A stretch of DNA of 64,000 nucleotides from Hirsutella rhossiliensis (GCF_020360975.1 NW_025408668.1:6820001-6884000); one strand, 5' to 3'; numbered from the stretch's first letter, positions 1 through 11,344 are shown. Numbers and translations: made by a program. Notes: generated by a model from the sequence alone, not told the origin.

Positions 1-1086
1 CCCGTGCCGCTGAGCGGGCGGCGCCGCAGCAGTATGCTGTCTTCCTCGGCAACGGCGGCGGCGGCGGCTGGTACGAGTGAGGCAGAGGAGAGCGTCGGCG
101 GGCACGCCTCGTCGTCGCCGTCTCCTGCTTCGCCTGAGCGGCGGCTTTGGCGGAAACAAAGCGTCACGCCGCTGCCGTCCAGCGGGCAGTCGGGCCGGCG
201 CGCTGCATCGCAGTCCTTGTCTCAACAGCAGCAGCAGCAGCAGCAGCAGGGCTCGGCAGCGACGACACCCCCCCGGATGCAGCTGTCTCACGCCGACATC
301 CACCGGTGGCAGCAGGAGACGTCGCACGCCAGCGCCGCGCAACCGCCGCCGCCAGCGCCCGGGCTTTCCCGCCCTCTGCTGCGCCCGCTGCCGCCCAAGG
401 ACGCGTCGCCGACAAAGTCGAGCCTGCGGTCGCCGCTCAAGCCCCGCACGCCGGGCCGCGTCGTCGACTTTACCAGCAGCGTCCTCTCGCCCGCGGAGCA
501 GGCCAGGGCCCGCCACGAGCGTCGCCTGTCCATCGCCTCGGCCTCCTCCCTCGCCTCCCTGGCGCGGCCGCGCGCGGCCTTTGCTCCGCCGCCGCCCGCC
601 GTGGGGACCGAGGACGAGGAAATCGGCGACGTTGAGGATGTCCCCATGTCGGATGCGCCGCCGCTCGGTAAGCAGGAAGAGAACGAGCAGGAGGTCGAGG
701 GGGACGAGGAGGACACGCCCGAGCCTCCCCTTTCGCAGACTGTCTGGACGCGCCGCCACTGGCTCCTGCTCGACGAGCTGCTCCAGCTCCGCCGCCGCGC
801 GCCATTTCCCCCGGCGTCGCACAACCACCGCCATCAGCAGCAGCAGCAGCAGCAGCAGCAGCATCATCATGCCGCCGCCGACCGCTACCTCGGCAAGACG
901 GTCAAGAGCCAGGGCGAGGCCATGCGGCTGGAGCGCTGGCACCTCGACGTCGTCGACGCCTTCAGGGCTGCCGTCGGCGGCTGGGACGAGGGCGTCCTGG
1001 CCAAGCGGCTCTTTGCCCTGATCCTGGGCGAGGAGAGGCGGCGCAGAGCCGGGCTGGGCAGGCCTTCGCGAATCATGTTTCACTGA
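1..1086 (+). CDS. Hypothetical polyglutamine protein, 5' end cut by window edge
   Basis: The reading frame is open to base 1, so the true start lies outside the window; about 361 residues are visible, ending at a TGA at 1084-1086. The N-terminal two thirds is low-complexity and rich in Ser, Pro, Ala and Arg, with a nine-residue polyGln run (CAG repeat near 223-249), an SP/TP-rich basic part and an acidic patch. The last ~115 residues look folded: a Trp-rich start (WTRRHW, LLLDELLQLRRR), a second polyGln-polyHis insertion (about 834-870), then LGKTVKSQG and WHLDVVDAFRAAVGGWDEG. That C-terminal block resembles a conserved segment of uncharacterised filamentous-fungal proteins. No function is claimed. 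The Q/H insertion inside the otherwise conserved block suggests a flexible loop. The gene converges on Rpn6 downstream. Confidence 0.75.
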   Translation, partial: PVPLSGRRRSSMLSSSATAAAAAGTSEAEESVGGHASSSPSPASPERRLWRKQSVTPLPSSGQSGRRAASQSLSQQQQQQQQQGSAATTPPRMQLSHADIHRWQQETSHASAAQPPPPAPGLSRPLLRPLPPKDASPTKSSLRSPLKPRTPGRVVDFTSSVLSPAEQARARHERRLSIASASSLASLARPRAAFAPPPPAVGTEDEEIGDVEDVPMSDAPPLGKQEENEQEVEGDEEDTPEPPLSQTVWTRRHWLLLDELLQLRRRAPFPPASHNHRHQQQQQQQQQHHHAAADRYLGKTVKSQGEAMRLERWHLDVVDAFRAAVGGWDEGVLAKRLFALILGEERRRRAGLGRPSRIMFH

Positions 1087-1492
1087 AGATGATGACTTTT
1101 TGAACTTTTGGATCTTCTGCTGTACCCCTGGTTCTCTTTCTCGTCATTCCCCAGCTGTGATATCTCGATTTTGGATCGACCAAAGACAGAAGCCCAAAAA
1201 CGACGGACATGATTGGCGTTTCCCCGGGTTGCGAGGGCTTGTGCTTTCAAAGAGATACCACTCTAGTATCGTTGTCTTAGCCAGGATATCTGTTGGTGTG
1301 TTTCATGTCCTTCTCTTCTTCTGTAACTTGCATACGCCCTGAAAAGGGTCTTTCTTGGCAATACAATTGCACCAAAACAACAGGCGGCGGGCTTGCCTCG
1401 CGGATTCCAAGCCTCAGGCGGATCCTTCTTGAGTGCCTTATCTACAATTGTATGGTTACAAATACTTGATCTCGCTGCCCCGTTTCATCCTC
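1087..1492. other. Intergenic, convergent 3' ends
   Basis: About 400 bases lie between the stop of the polyQ gene and the stop of Rpn6, which converge here. The sequence is more AT-rich than the flanking exons and presumably holds both 3' UTRs. No further gene, RNA or repeat is seen. Confidence 0.6.
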
Positions 1493-2876
1493 CTATTCCA
1501 GCAGAGAGGCCTGGTTCGTGTAGAGGACATCCACCACGTTGCTCAGCTTGTCAATCGTTGCCAGGGCGGCGTCGTACGACTCGTCTCGCTGCGTCTCGTC
1601 AAAAATGATGAGGCAGCCGGCGCCCTGGTCCAAAACACCGATGATGACCTTGTCGAGGATCATCTGGGAAAGCTTGCGCTCCACCTGCTGAGTGTCAAGC
1701 CCAACCATTTTGGCAATGTGGTCGATCTCAACGCGCGAAAATGGCTCAATAACCTTGATAAGGTTCTGCTCCAGCATGGCGTCGTAGAGGCGTCGGAGGT
1801 GATTGCGGATGAAGGCGTCGCTGCCAAGCTCATAGCGGTACGACGACAGGGCGCGCTCATACTCCTCCAAGGAGCGGTTCGAGTGTGCGCGGGCTATGGC
1901 CTTCATGGCCTCGAGATTCTTGCCCGCGTACTTTACGGCCTGCTTCGAGGCCATGAGCTGGTTGACGTCGTCCACCAGGTTCAGCATGATTTTGCAGAGC
2001 AGCATGTACTGCAGGGCGGCCTGCGCCTTGACGCTTTCGTCGAGGCTGTGGTAGCCATCCAAGGCCTCGATAAAGTAAGAAAAGGCTGTGTTGAAGTCCT
2101 TGTCCTCGGCGTGGAGCATGCCGCTCTGCATGTCGAGGTTCGCCTGCAGCATGGGCGGGGTGTAGACGCTGGCGGCGCTTGTCCGGGCCGTCGTCAGGGC
2201 GGCGCGGGCCTTGGGGATGTTGCCGAGGGCGTGGTAGACACGCGACTCGAGCAGCTGGACCTCGACGAGACGGAGCTTGTCGTCGAGACGCTTGAGCTCG
2301 CGGAGGAGGCCGTTGATGAGGGTGAGGGCATCGTAGTAGGATTGCTTGGTCATGTAGAGGGCGACGAGGCGGACCTGGAGGTCCTGGCGCTGGAAAGCGC
2401 GACGCTCGGCCGTGGCCCATTCTATGCAGTCCTTTGTGATGAAGGCCTCGATGTCGGTGCTGTTGGGTATGTCCTTGAAGAGGTCGAGTAGTTGTCGAAC
2501 TGGGCGGCTCGGGTTAGCCAAGCACGTTGAAGGGGGCGACATCGCGTATACGAACCGAGCTTGGACGATTTTGCCTTTGCAAACGACGAGAACACGGTGC
2601 GGCTCTCGCGCACCAGATTGACCAGCTCTTGTGTCTTCCTGTGAGCCGAGTCAGCTTTCCCTGTCTCCTGATTCGAGCGGCGGAGAGAGCGGACCTCTCG
2701 TCCCTGTAGAGCTCGCCGAGGCTTATCAAGGCCGACTCATATTCTCGGGTGGCGGCGTCGGAGGTGGCCTGCGGGGCGTGAGACGTGATGTCTTTGTAGA
2801 CGGCCTCTGCCTTTCTGGGATCCGTCTTGGCCAGCTTCTGGGCCTCTTGGAGCCGGCTGGAGTCGCCCGCCGCCAT
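1493..2876 (-). CDS. RPN6: 26S proteasome regulatory subunit Rpn6 (PSMD11)
   Basis: Rpn6 is a PCI-domain subunit of the 19S lid that clamps lid, base and 20S core together. Three coding exons are read on the minus strand: 2876-2695, 2638-2556 and 2499-1493. Both introns are 56 bp; intron 1 has donor GTCCGC and intron 2 GTTCGT, with branch points GCTGAC and GCTAAC and acceptors ACAG and CCAG. Splicing gives 423 residues, the usual length for fungal Rpn6. The junctions restore the family motifs ELYRDE-RKTQELV and SSFAKAKSSKLVRQLLDLF. The N-terminal TPR-like helices are followed by a C-terminal PCI winged helix (SRVEIDHIAKMVGLD...VIIGVLDQGAG). The start ATG opens MAAGDSSRLQEAQKLAK. The gene is divergent from the mitochondrial GrpE gene. 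I see no clear PACE element in the shared promoter. Confidence 0.96.
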
Positions 2877-3309
2877 TGTGGCTCGAAACGGAGGACGGGA
2901 GGGGGAAGTGAAGACAGGAGACGGCCGGTGAGGTAAATATGGGGGGTTGCTGCTGCTCTCGTCGTCGTTGTTGTGGTTGTGGTGATGGTTATGGTTCCTG
3001 TTGCGAGGGGGGATGGAGGTCTGTTCGTCTGCGAGCTCTCCCTCAGCCTCGCTGCTCTGCTGCTTCTCTAGGTAGCAGTCCAGAGCTCGCGTCAGCCACT
3101 GCCTTCGGAAAAACCGGAGCCCGGATGTGGCTCCCGGCCCCAGCTCGTCATCGGGCCATTGTTGATCCGCTTGAGTGCGTGCCGCCCGTAGCCGGCCCGG
3201 CGATGCAGCCATGAAATTTCATCGGAGCTGCTCTGACCGTGGCTACGAAATAGCTTGATTATACCCAGCGCAGACCCCAATTCTTCCTGCACAACAACAT
3301 CCCTCCGCC
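2877..3309. promoter_or_regulatory. Divergent promoter region Rpn6 / Mge1
   Basis: This 433-bp region separates two head-to-head start codons. It carries a GTT/GTG/GAT-rich simple-sequence tract (about 2960-3000) that would lie in the Rpn6 leader. I find no TATA box or PACE (GGTGGCAAA) match by eye. A bidirectional promoter is inferred from the layout only. Confidence 0.5.
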
Positions 3310-4104
3310 ATGTTGCGACAAGGCCTCTCTGCCTCGTCCCGGGCTCTGCGCTCGATACCCCGACTGGTGGCCAACGAGCCTCCTCTTCGCCCACAGCTGC
3401 AGACAGCTTCGCCCGCTTTCCTGCTGAGGCCGGCTCGCCCCGCCGCAACCAGATGGTACAGCGACGCCCAGGCCACACCAACCGAGGGCCAGAGTGACAA
3501 GGCCGAGGCCAAGGAGCAAGACGGCGCGGCTGATGCCGTGTCGGAGCTCAAGAAGGCGCTCGAGGCCAAGGAGAACGAGGCCAAGGAATGGAAGGTTCGC
3601 TCTTAACTCCTCCCACGCCGTCTGGCCCGGGCCCGTGATGCTTACAGGCCGGCGCAACAGGACAAGTGCCTTCGGACCGTGGCCGACTTCCGCAACCTCC
3701 AAGATCGCACTCAGCGCGAGGTCAAGACGGCTCGCGACTTCGCCATCCAGAGGTTCGCAAAGGACCTCGTCGACAGCGTCGACAACCTTGACCGCGCTCT
3801 GACCACGGTCCCGGCCAACAAGCTCACCACGCCCGACAAGAACGAGGACATCCAGGACCTTGTCAACCTCCACGAGGGCCTCAAGATGACCGAGACCATC
3901 CTCATGCAGACCCTCGCCAAGCACGGCCTCGAGCGGCTCGACCCCCAAGGCGACAAGTTCGACCCCAACGAGCACGAAGCCACCTTCATGGCTCCCCAGC
4001 CGGACAAAGACAACAACACCGTCTTCCACGTCCAGCAAAAGGGCTTCAAGCTCAACGGCCGCGTCCTGCGCGCCGCAAAGGTCGGCGTCGTCAAGAACAG
4101 CTAG
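3310..4104 (+). CDS. MGE1: Mitochondrial GrpE homologue (nucleotide exchange factor Mge1)
   Basis: Mge1 releases ADP from matrix Hsp70 (Ssc1) during protein import and folding. Two exons, 3310-3594 and 3661-4104, are separated by a 66-bp intron (donor GTTCGC, acceptor CAACAG; an upstream CTTACAG is out of frame), giving 242 residues. The first ~50 residues are Arg/Ser/Ala-rich without acids and end in RWYS, a typical presequence cleavage context. A coiled-coil (VSELKKALEAKENEAKEWK) leads into the GrpE core: CLRTVADFRNLQDRT, KDLVDSVDNLDRAL, LHEGLKMTETILMQTLAKHG, FDPNEHEATFMAP and the C-terminal beta-wing motif NGRVLRAAKVGV. All family landmarks are present and the length is normal. Confidence 0.97.
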
Positions 4105-4461
4105 AAATTCTGGGCATCATCATCCCGCGTCGTGTGCAAAGGAGAACGGTGCGCAAGGTCACGGCGTCAGCGAGTGTACTATTACAGGATCTTGGAGGCC
4201 GGCGTTGGGTCGAATGTATAATGCTCCTCTCATGATGTGCCTTTTCTTTTTCTTTTTATTGCATGGCAGGTGAGCAAAAGTCTTTGTACAAGTGCGGTTT
4301 GGACAGGGTGTATTCGTATACTTGTACATAAGATCACATCACCCAATCCTCCAACCAGAGATGGACGACACCAGTCGCACCTACATCATCGCACCTTGTG
4401 TGAGTCTGCGCTTTCATCGCAAACGCAGATCGAACCTCCAATCTCAGCTGGGACGGTCTCG
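4105..4461. other. Intergenic, convergent 3' ends
   Basis: About 360 bases lie between Mge1 and the convergent unknown gene. A T-rich stretch (ctttttctttttattg, about 4243-4260) may belong to a 3' end. Nothing else is recognised. Confidence 0.5.
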
Positions 4462-6204
4462 TTACATCCAGTCTTCCTCGTCGCCAGACATGTCGGCGAC
4501 AGCGTCTGCTTCCGCCTGCTGGCCCATCTCCACCACCCGCGCCTCAATCTCGTCCGGGTCAACGGCGTCGTCGAGGCCAACCGTGAGGGCCATCTGTTGC
4601 AGCGTGGCGCACACATGATCTTCCATGGCAAGCAAGTGGTCGAGCTCGGCCCAGTGTCTGCTGGCGTGGTACTCTGCCTCGTCAGCCTTGGCGGCCACGT
4701 CGCGGAGATGCTCCTCGACATGGCGGTAGATTTCCTCGCGGCGGCGCCTTCGCTGACGCCTCTCGCGTTGCCGCGCCTGCTGCTGCGCCTGCTGCTGCTG
4801 GATGACGCCAATGGCCGTGGCCACGGACTGGACCTGCGCGCTGCGCAGGGCGATGCGCTCCTGCGCCGCCCACTTCTCCTGGACGGCGCGCGTCACCGAG
4901 TATGTAGCGTCTTTGGCTCTCTGGTAGCGCAGACGGAGCTCCTCGTCGATGGCATCGGTGGGCACGCCATCGAAATGAGTCGGAGCGTCGTGTCTCGCGA
5001 GTGCGGCGCGGATGGCCTCCTAGACAATCTCGGTCAGTTTGCCATCGGCTGCAAGAGGGGGCCTTGAATGAAGAGCGCAAGTGTACATCGCTGAGGCATA
5101 CGACTTGGCCAGGGCCGTCGAGCAGATCGTCGTCATCGCTATCAAGCTCTTGTCCCTCTGCGCCTGATTGTCGTCGGCCAGGACATTCTCTCCGGCCATT
5201 AGTGACCTCGACTTGGTATTGCCAGAGAGCTATCCTAAACGCGGCCCACGGATCTGTGCCTGTCAGCTCAAGCTTCTTAGCGATGCGGTGAATATGCACT
5301 GACCGAGAGGAGGGCAAAAGTCCTCAGCCTCTTCACCCTCACTACCCGGGCTAGTGGAGCGCGCAGACTGAGCATGAACATAGGGCCGAGGGTTCACGTT
5401 GGCCTCTTCGGCACGCCTCTGGCCATCAGAGACTTCAGTGGCCCAGAGTCTGAAGGTACAAGGGGAGATGCGGCCATCTTCCGGTTCTCCCTCGCCATCA
5501 GAGACTTCGTATTGCTCTGGTCCCGGTCAGCGGTCACATCTTCCCAACAGAGGGAGGTCCTGAGTTACCGGTCCAGACGACTGCTTCATCTTGGTCCGGG
5601 CCGTTCTAGAGCCCCGGACCAGAGAGACATTCAGGCTCAAACACATCCTCGGGCTGCTCCTCGAGGGAACGCAGGCTGCCTCCCCGTCCTTGATGAGTGT
5701 GGTGCTTGGCAGCCTCCGCAATGCGTTGTGGCTTTCCAGCAAGAGTATTGTCACTGCCTTGATATAACTTGCACGACGCGGAAGAGGCGAGCGGGTTGAG
5801 GTGTTCGTATGCAGGGCGCAGAATAGCAAATCGTTTCTCTCGTCCAGCAGCTTCAGCATTGGGAATTCGTTCCTCGGCGGATGCAGCCTCATGCGCAAGC
5901 AAACTTCAAGCTTGGTTAGCCATGATGGAAGCCAGCCGCAGGCACACACCAAGACTCACTGGTCGAGGTCACCGAGCAACTCATTGTCGTCTCCGCGCTG
6001 GCTCTTATTGGCCCAACGAACCAAGTTCGAATCTGCAATGTTTCCAGAACCTCGCATCGAGTTAAAGGCCGCAATCATCGACCTGGTCATCGACCATGCC
6101 TTGGGGCCCTTGGGCTTGGAACAGCCGGGGATTCGAGACCGCCCCTGGCTGCCGTCATGATGCGTGGCATCCTCGAGTTGGCTCGGAGCCATGGTCTTGC
6201 TCAT
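4462..6204 (-). CDS. Unknown multi-exon protein with basic coiled-coil C terminus
   Basis: I do not recognise this protein. Several minus-strand blocks join through plausible splice sites. Exon 1 runs from the ATG at 6204 (SKTMAPSQLEDAT...) to a GTGAGT donor near 5960. A 56-bp intron ends in GAAG and leads to LLAHEAASAEERIPNAEAAG. A middle intron that removes a TAG near 5610 is not resolved. Then follow VVWT-EQYEVSDGEGEPEDG, an acidic segment to FCPPL, a 44-bp intron, TDPWAAFRIALWQYQVEV and a DSDDDDLLDG patch. After intron 5101-5020 comes the C-terminal exon, ending in SGDEEDWM. That exon is a long charged helix with QQQQAQQQARQRERRQRRRR, suggesting a coiled coil with a nuclear-localisation-like basic run. 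An alternative upstream start at 6277 (MSMPRV) could splice in near 6196. The exact model is uncertain; the last two exons are the most secure. Confidence 0.55.
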
Positions 6205-6845
6205 TGCTGTCAGTGTAGTCCTCGTCGAGGCAATCCTCTTTGGGACGGCTGCTGTTTACCACGCGAGGCATAGACATTTTGCTTTTCAGAGGTAACCCAG
6301 AGTTGGAATGGATGTATTGGAGCTCATTGTCAGATTCCGTGCATCGCTTGTGGGTAAAGCAGCCGCGAGATAGTCAGCCAGGTGGTTGAGCTTTGGTGAT
6401 GGTGGTGGAGAGACAAGATGTTTACGCGTCGAGGTAAATAAATATCCCAGGCAACGTGGCTCGCAGCTGGCAAGGGATCGATAAACAGCAAAGCTCGCCC
6501 ATTGGCTTGCGTCTCGCAGCACCATGAGTCCAAGTAAACAGTTGAACCGTATCAAGGAGACGCCCCGGCAACGGCAGATCAGCCCAAATCACCAGACGAT
6601 ACCCTTCGCACGCTTCGCACCATCATCAACGTGGAGCCTTCTTAAAAAATGTCCGTAGCAAAGCAATTCGGCATTTAATTCTAGCAAACCCTGGACAGCA
6701 TCGTCGTTCCGCAACGTGAAGTGCCGTTCTGCACCCATCAGCGGCTTCGGATCCATTTCGACGCAACGCTGCCCGATATCGAGTCTCGACAACGTCCAAG
6801 ATCGGGCGCCTGAGTAGCCATATTTGAAGCTCCATTGCACCGGTA
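6205..6845. other. Intergenic between unknown gene and RFC1 3' end
   Basis: This is presumably the promoter of the upstream minus-strand gene plus the RFC1 3' UTR. The sequence is AT-richer than the neighbouring exons. No tRNA, repeat or additional conserved reading frame was found; the short ORFs here lack any recognisable motif. Confidence 0.5.
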
Positions 6846-9800
6846 TCATTTCTTTCCCTTCTTCGGCTTGCCACGCCCTTTGGGCTTGTCGTCATCGTTA
6901 TCCGCTGGAGCCGCCTTGCCAGTCTTCTTTGCCGCTTTCTTGGCCTTAGGTTGCTTGATGTACTTGTCCTTGGTGAAGTCAACCTCGTCGTCATCAGCCT
7001 CCACCGGTTCAACAACCTCTGCGTCATCCTCCTCTTCAATCGCCTCCTCCAGATCAGGCGCCTCCTTGGCTTGCTTCTTCGGCACCATCACGTTGGACGC
7101 CTTGATGAAAGGGACCGGGTGGTTCATCGAATTGTACCTGTAAACCCGTTTAGTTCAGCGGCTCCAGCGAAAGAGCAACCAACAAGAGGGTTACCCACGT
7201 TCTGGTAAAGGCAGCCTTGGTCTTCGTCTCGATGCTGACCTCTTCCTCGGTCATCGGTCCGACCCCAAGCTCCTTGATGGCGTCAAAGTCCTCGCGGGTG
7301 AGATAGTAGCTATCCATCAGTTCGATAACATCTCCCACGCCGTCTGTCCCCTCCTTCTGCAGCCGGTTAACGAGCTGGTCCCAAAGCACTGGCATGTATT
7401 GCTGGCGAATCTCGTTGTGGTCGCCAGACGACTTGAGCCGCATGTGGGAGTGGATCTCTCGCACGTATCTGCCCAGCTTGCTGGTTTTGCTGAAGTTGCC
7501 GAGCCAGGAGGTGAAGTTGGACCCCATCAGCTGTCCGGCAATGAAGCTGGCTGGGCGAACCGTGCTGAAGACGGCGTGCGTTGGCATCAAACTCCAGTGT
7601 TGCTGCGGCCCGTGGATCATGCGGTCCACCAAATCGCCGTCACTGATGCTCTCGGCGGCTTGGTCAAACAGTTCGAGAGCCTTCAGTTTTTCCTCGCGCT
7701 TCGTATAACCCTTGCCGTTTAATGCCAGGGGCTTCGTTCGTAAGTAGTTTTCCTGGATCATGAGGAAGCTGAACTCGTGGTCGTTGAAGTACAACTCGAT
7801 CTTGTCGTTCAGGGTTGACTTGCTTGTCGGCAAGAACAGACCACCGGCCAACATCTTCTGGCAGATATCCCAGGGCTTCAGGACAACGTGCTTCTCCCAA
7901 GCCTTTGTCATCGCCTTTCCTTGGTCGAAGCTCATGCTTGTCTGGTCGAGCTTTGCTGTCGAAATCATGTTGATGATTTGTCTAATGTCCTTGTTGCTGC
8001 CCTCGATCAATGCATCCACGACAGCGGGCGGTAGCTTCAGGCCTTCTCGGTGACAAATCGTCATGATGCGAGACCTGACCTGGTCGACAGTCGGACGATT
8101 AAATCTGACATCAAAGGCGACATGGTCAAAGGGCTTCATCTTGGGAAGCCTCCGTTCGTTGCAGATCAGAATCAGAGGCACTTCTGTCTTCTTGCACAAT
8201 TTGGCCAGCGCGCCAACGCCACCGCGGTCACCAGCAGACATGCCGTCAACTTCATCCATGATGAGCACCAGTTTCTTCTTCGCGGCATCTACAGCCTTGC
8301 CGTCGCCTGCGAAATACCCCAGCAGCGATGTGTTGTTCATGACGTCGCTCACACCGGCTTCGACAAGCTTCTTGCTTCTTGCGTCGCTGGCGTTACTCTC
8401 CAAGACGTCGTAACCCTCCAACTTAGCGGCCAGGTGGGCAGCCGTGGTCTTCCCAATGCCGGGGGGACCAGAGACAATGATAGCTCGTTCGCCTCCCATG
8501 CCATCCGCTCCGCGCCTCTGGAAATTGTACTTTTTCGATTTCGGCCAGTTGCGGAGCCATGCCTGGATCTTCTCGACTTGCGCCTTGTTTCCGCAAATGT
8601 GGCTCAGTTGCGTAGGCGCATATTTCGACGTCAGCAGCAGGGCCTTCGGTGCCAGTGGATGCGCTGGTGCGTTCGTTGTGCCTCGAGAGGCAGCTGCCTT
8701 CCGAGCGGCCTTTGCTTCCTTGGCTTTCCTCGCCTTCTCCTCAGCTTCCAGTTCGGCCACCTGCTGCTTCACTTTCTCCTCGTCGGCCTTCTTCTTTTCC
8801 TGTGCCTTTTGCGCACCCTTGCCGGATCCTCCAAAGGCGGGAAGCTTTCGGATGAGGTCGAACAATCCGTGCTCGTCGATGGTTTTGATTCCATGTGATT
8901 GGATCTTGGCCAATTTGCTGGGGCCGGCGTCCTCCCCGAGAACGACAAAGCTCGTTTTGCTGCTTGGCTGGCCGACGACTTTGCCACCATATCGCTTCAC
9001 AAGTGCCTGTCCTTCATCGCGACCTATTGTTTGCAACACGCCAGTAAAAACAAAGGACAGTCCGCTGAGGCACTCCTCCTGGCCTTCAGGGAGATCTGCC
9101 GTTTGCATTGGCTGTGCCGATGCGTTGCTTCCCCCCGCAGCAGCCTTCCTCCAGTCGAACTTTGCATTTGGATCCTTCGGGGGCGGCGTCGGCGCCCGGA
9201 CAGTTGCTACGCTGTCGAGGATATTTTGTATGCCGCTATCCTCTGGCACGTCTGCTTTCTTTGTCCTCGGTGCTCGTGGTTTTGCCGCTGCTGGCTTCTT
9301 TCGTGGCAGGTCCTCCTCCTCGTCTGATTCTTGCTCTGGGGACTTTCGCTTCTTGCTCGATGTGCTTGCTTGGCTTTTCTTCTTCTCCTCCGATACTGTG
9401 CTTGCAGCTGGAGGACGTCCTCGGGAAGCAACGCGCTTGGGCTTTGGGAGCGTTTCTTCCTCAGATGCCTCCTCTTCATAGTCGTCATTCTTGCGCTTGC
9501 TGCGTCCTTTCACCTCGGCTGCAGCCATGTCATCACCATCTTCGTCCGCATCTTCCATGAACGCATCGTCATCATGGGCATTGTGCTTCTTGTACGACCT
9601 TGTCGCTCTTTTCTTGGAAGGGGAGTCACTGGGGGCAGGCGCCGCTGGTTTGGCAGCTGCTTGCTTGTTTCGTGGGCTCGAGCGCACTGGAGCTTCGGTT
9701 TTGACTTGAACTTTGGCTTCGGCTTTTCCCGGTGCATTGGATTTTGGTTTCTTGCTGTCCTTTGTCGAGGCAAAATAATCATCGGTGGATATCGCTACAC

Positions 9801-10157
9801 CTTTAGGCTCCAAGTCCCTGTTCTTGTCAGCGGATTGTGGCAGCTCACATGTCCGAGGAAGTGACTACTTTTTCTTCTTGGAGACCCCTTTGGCTGCTGG
9901 ATTTGCTTGTCTAGCAGAAAATCAGCGTCGGAACCGCGGCACATAAGCTGCTGTGGGTGACAAACCCGACAATTTCATCATCGTCACTGTCCTCGACAAC
10001 CTTTCGACCCTCTGTATATGGTTTAGAAAATTCTCGTCCGATTGGATCAGCAGCACTCACTCGTCCGCTTCCCCTTGGGCGGCTCCTCGCTTTTGGCTGG
10101 AGCTGGTTTGGGCGCGGCACCACCTCGCGGCGTAAAGAACGACCGTATATCAGGCAT
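6846..10157 (-). CDS. RFC1: Replication factor C large subunit RFC1
   Basis: RFC1 is the large subunit of the pentameric clamp loader that opens PCNA at primer-template junctions. Five coding exons are read: 10157-10061, 10011-9966, 9910-9869, 9817-7199 and 7137-6846. The introns are 49, 54, 51 and 61 bp, and the product is 1031 residues. The true N terminus (MPDIRSFFTPRGGAAPKPAP) holds a PIP-box-like QxxIxxFF variant at its extreme start and is only found by splicing. A Lys/Ser/acidic linker follows, then a BRCT domain at about 311-390 (CLSGLSFVFTGVLQTIGRDE) that binds 5'-phosphorylated DNA. The AAA+ module has Walker A GPPGIGKTT at about 512 and Walker B VLIMDEVD at about 579. The RFC1 C-terminal domain and a Lys-rich tail (KPKGRGKPKKGKK) close the protein. 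It is divergent from uL16m; the shared promoter carries two ACGCGA boxes. Confidence 0.97.
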
Positions 10158-10474
10158 TTTGACGAGAAAAAGTAATCATCCTCGACCTTCATATGCTGAA
10201 TTTTGTCGAAATCGGAGCGCAGGAGGTCGCTCAGGGTCAAAAGATATGCTGCCGGGAGCAAATGTGGTTGAAGACAAGACGAAGAACCCGAAATAAGGTA
10301 CCGAGTGACGTGCAATTGGCCTACGCGAAGCTGACGCGAGTTGCGTGACTTGAGCTAAAGTGATGTTGATCACGTGCCTCAATTTCCAGGCAGCAAGCTG
10401 GGGACAGGTAGATTTTCTGGAGCTCCACAACTGCTTCATCTGGACGAAGCTGGCACTGCCATCAAGCCGAGACA
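10158..10474. promoter_or_regulatory. Shared promoter RFC1 / uL16m with two ACGCGA boxes
   Basis: This 317-bp region lies between divergent start codons. Two ACGCGA sequences occur at 10324-10329 and 10335-10340, matching the core of the MBF/MCB cell-cycle box (ACGCGN). A CACGTG E-box occurs at 10372-10377, nearer to uL16m. MBF control of RFC1 is known in yeasts; its use here is inference from the motif. ACGCGA is a short motif and can occur by chance. Confidence 0.45.
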
Positions 10475-11344
10475 ATGAGACCCGCGAGCTCTTGGCCATT
10501 AATCAGTGCCTTTCGAGGGCTGAGCATATGCAGCTCATCGCCGCTGCAAAGCCTAAAAACCCCGATACAACGACACACGAAGACTCTCGACACGGCGCGG
10601 CCACTCCAGAATGTGCGACTGTTCTCGACAACAGGGCCGGTCCTGGGATCATGGCTGGAGCCGAAAATGGACCGAAAGAGGAAGATGGCCAAGGGCCGAG
10701 CGCGTGTGGCCACGGGAGGCTCAGTGAAAGGAACAACTGTCATATGGGGAGACTGGGGTCTGAGGATGACTGACCACCACCGGAGAATCAGCGCCAAGCA
10801 ATTGAAGATGGCCGAAGACACAATCAAGGTGCGGCTCCGCGGAGAAAAGTTCCGACTCTACAAGCGGAAATGCTGCAACGTCGGCGTGTACGTCAGCGGA
10901 AACGAGGTAAGGCCCGCTAGATCGCAGAGAAGGGACGATGGGCGCTGAGAGCTGACACTCGTCCCAGGTGCGAATGGGCAAAGGAAAAGGCTCTTTCGAT
11001 CATTGGGCGACGAGGATGTCTGTGAACCAGGTTCTCTTTGAAGTCAGAGGACGGCTTCACGAGCAGGTCGTCAGAGATGCTTTTCGCCTGGCTGGAAATA
11101 AGCTGCCAGGTTGGTCTGCCCCGTCGGCCGGATGTCCTGTTTCCACTGACCAAGCGCAGGCCAATGGGGCTTTGTGAAGAAAGGTGATCCTCCAGTCGTG
11201 GGCATCACCAAGCTTGATGGCATCACACTGGAGGAGCTCAAGAGGCCAAGGAGACAGGTTGCCCCGGCGGCCCTAATCGAAGCGTCATCGCCAACCTCAG
11301 TCACCGAAGCGAGAAGCACGTCCGAAGCCTCCCGTTTGCCATGA
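10475..11344 (+). CDS. MRPL16: Mitochondrial large-subunit ribosomal protein uL16m
   Basis: uL16m is a component of the mitochondrial 54S subunit near the peptidyl-transferase and A-site tRNA region. Three exons, 10475-10906, 10968-11109 and 11160-11344 (introns 61 and 50 bp), encode 252 residues. The N terminus is Ser/Arg/Leu-rich and reads as a mitochondrial presequence, followed by [20 protein letters not shown]. The uL16 core is clear: [30 protein letters not shown], the basic [19 protein letters not shown], and after splicing [20 protein letters not shown], then [21 protein letters not shown]. Both junctions fall inside conserved motifs and keep the frame. The C-terminal 40 residues are Ser/Ala-rich and less conserved. 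Confidence 0.96.

Noticed and set aside
1433..2491. 352-codon plus-strand open frame opposite Rpn6
   Set aside because: It is the mirror of a long Rpn6 exon in GC-rich code; no motif, and Rpn6 on the other strand is certain.
8444..9481. 345-codon plus-strand open frame opposite RFC1
   Set aside because: Antisense shadow of the RFC1 BRCT/linker exon; low-complexity Ser/Phe/Cys translation without conserved features.
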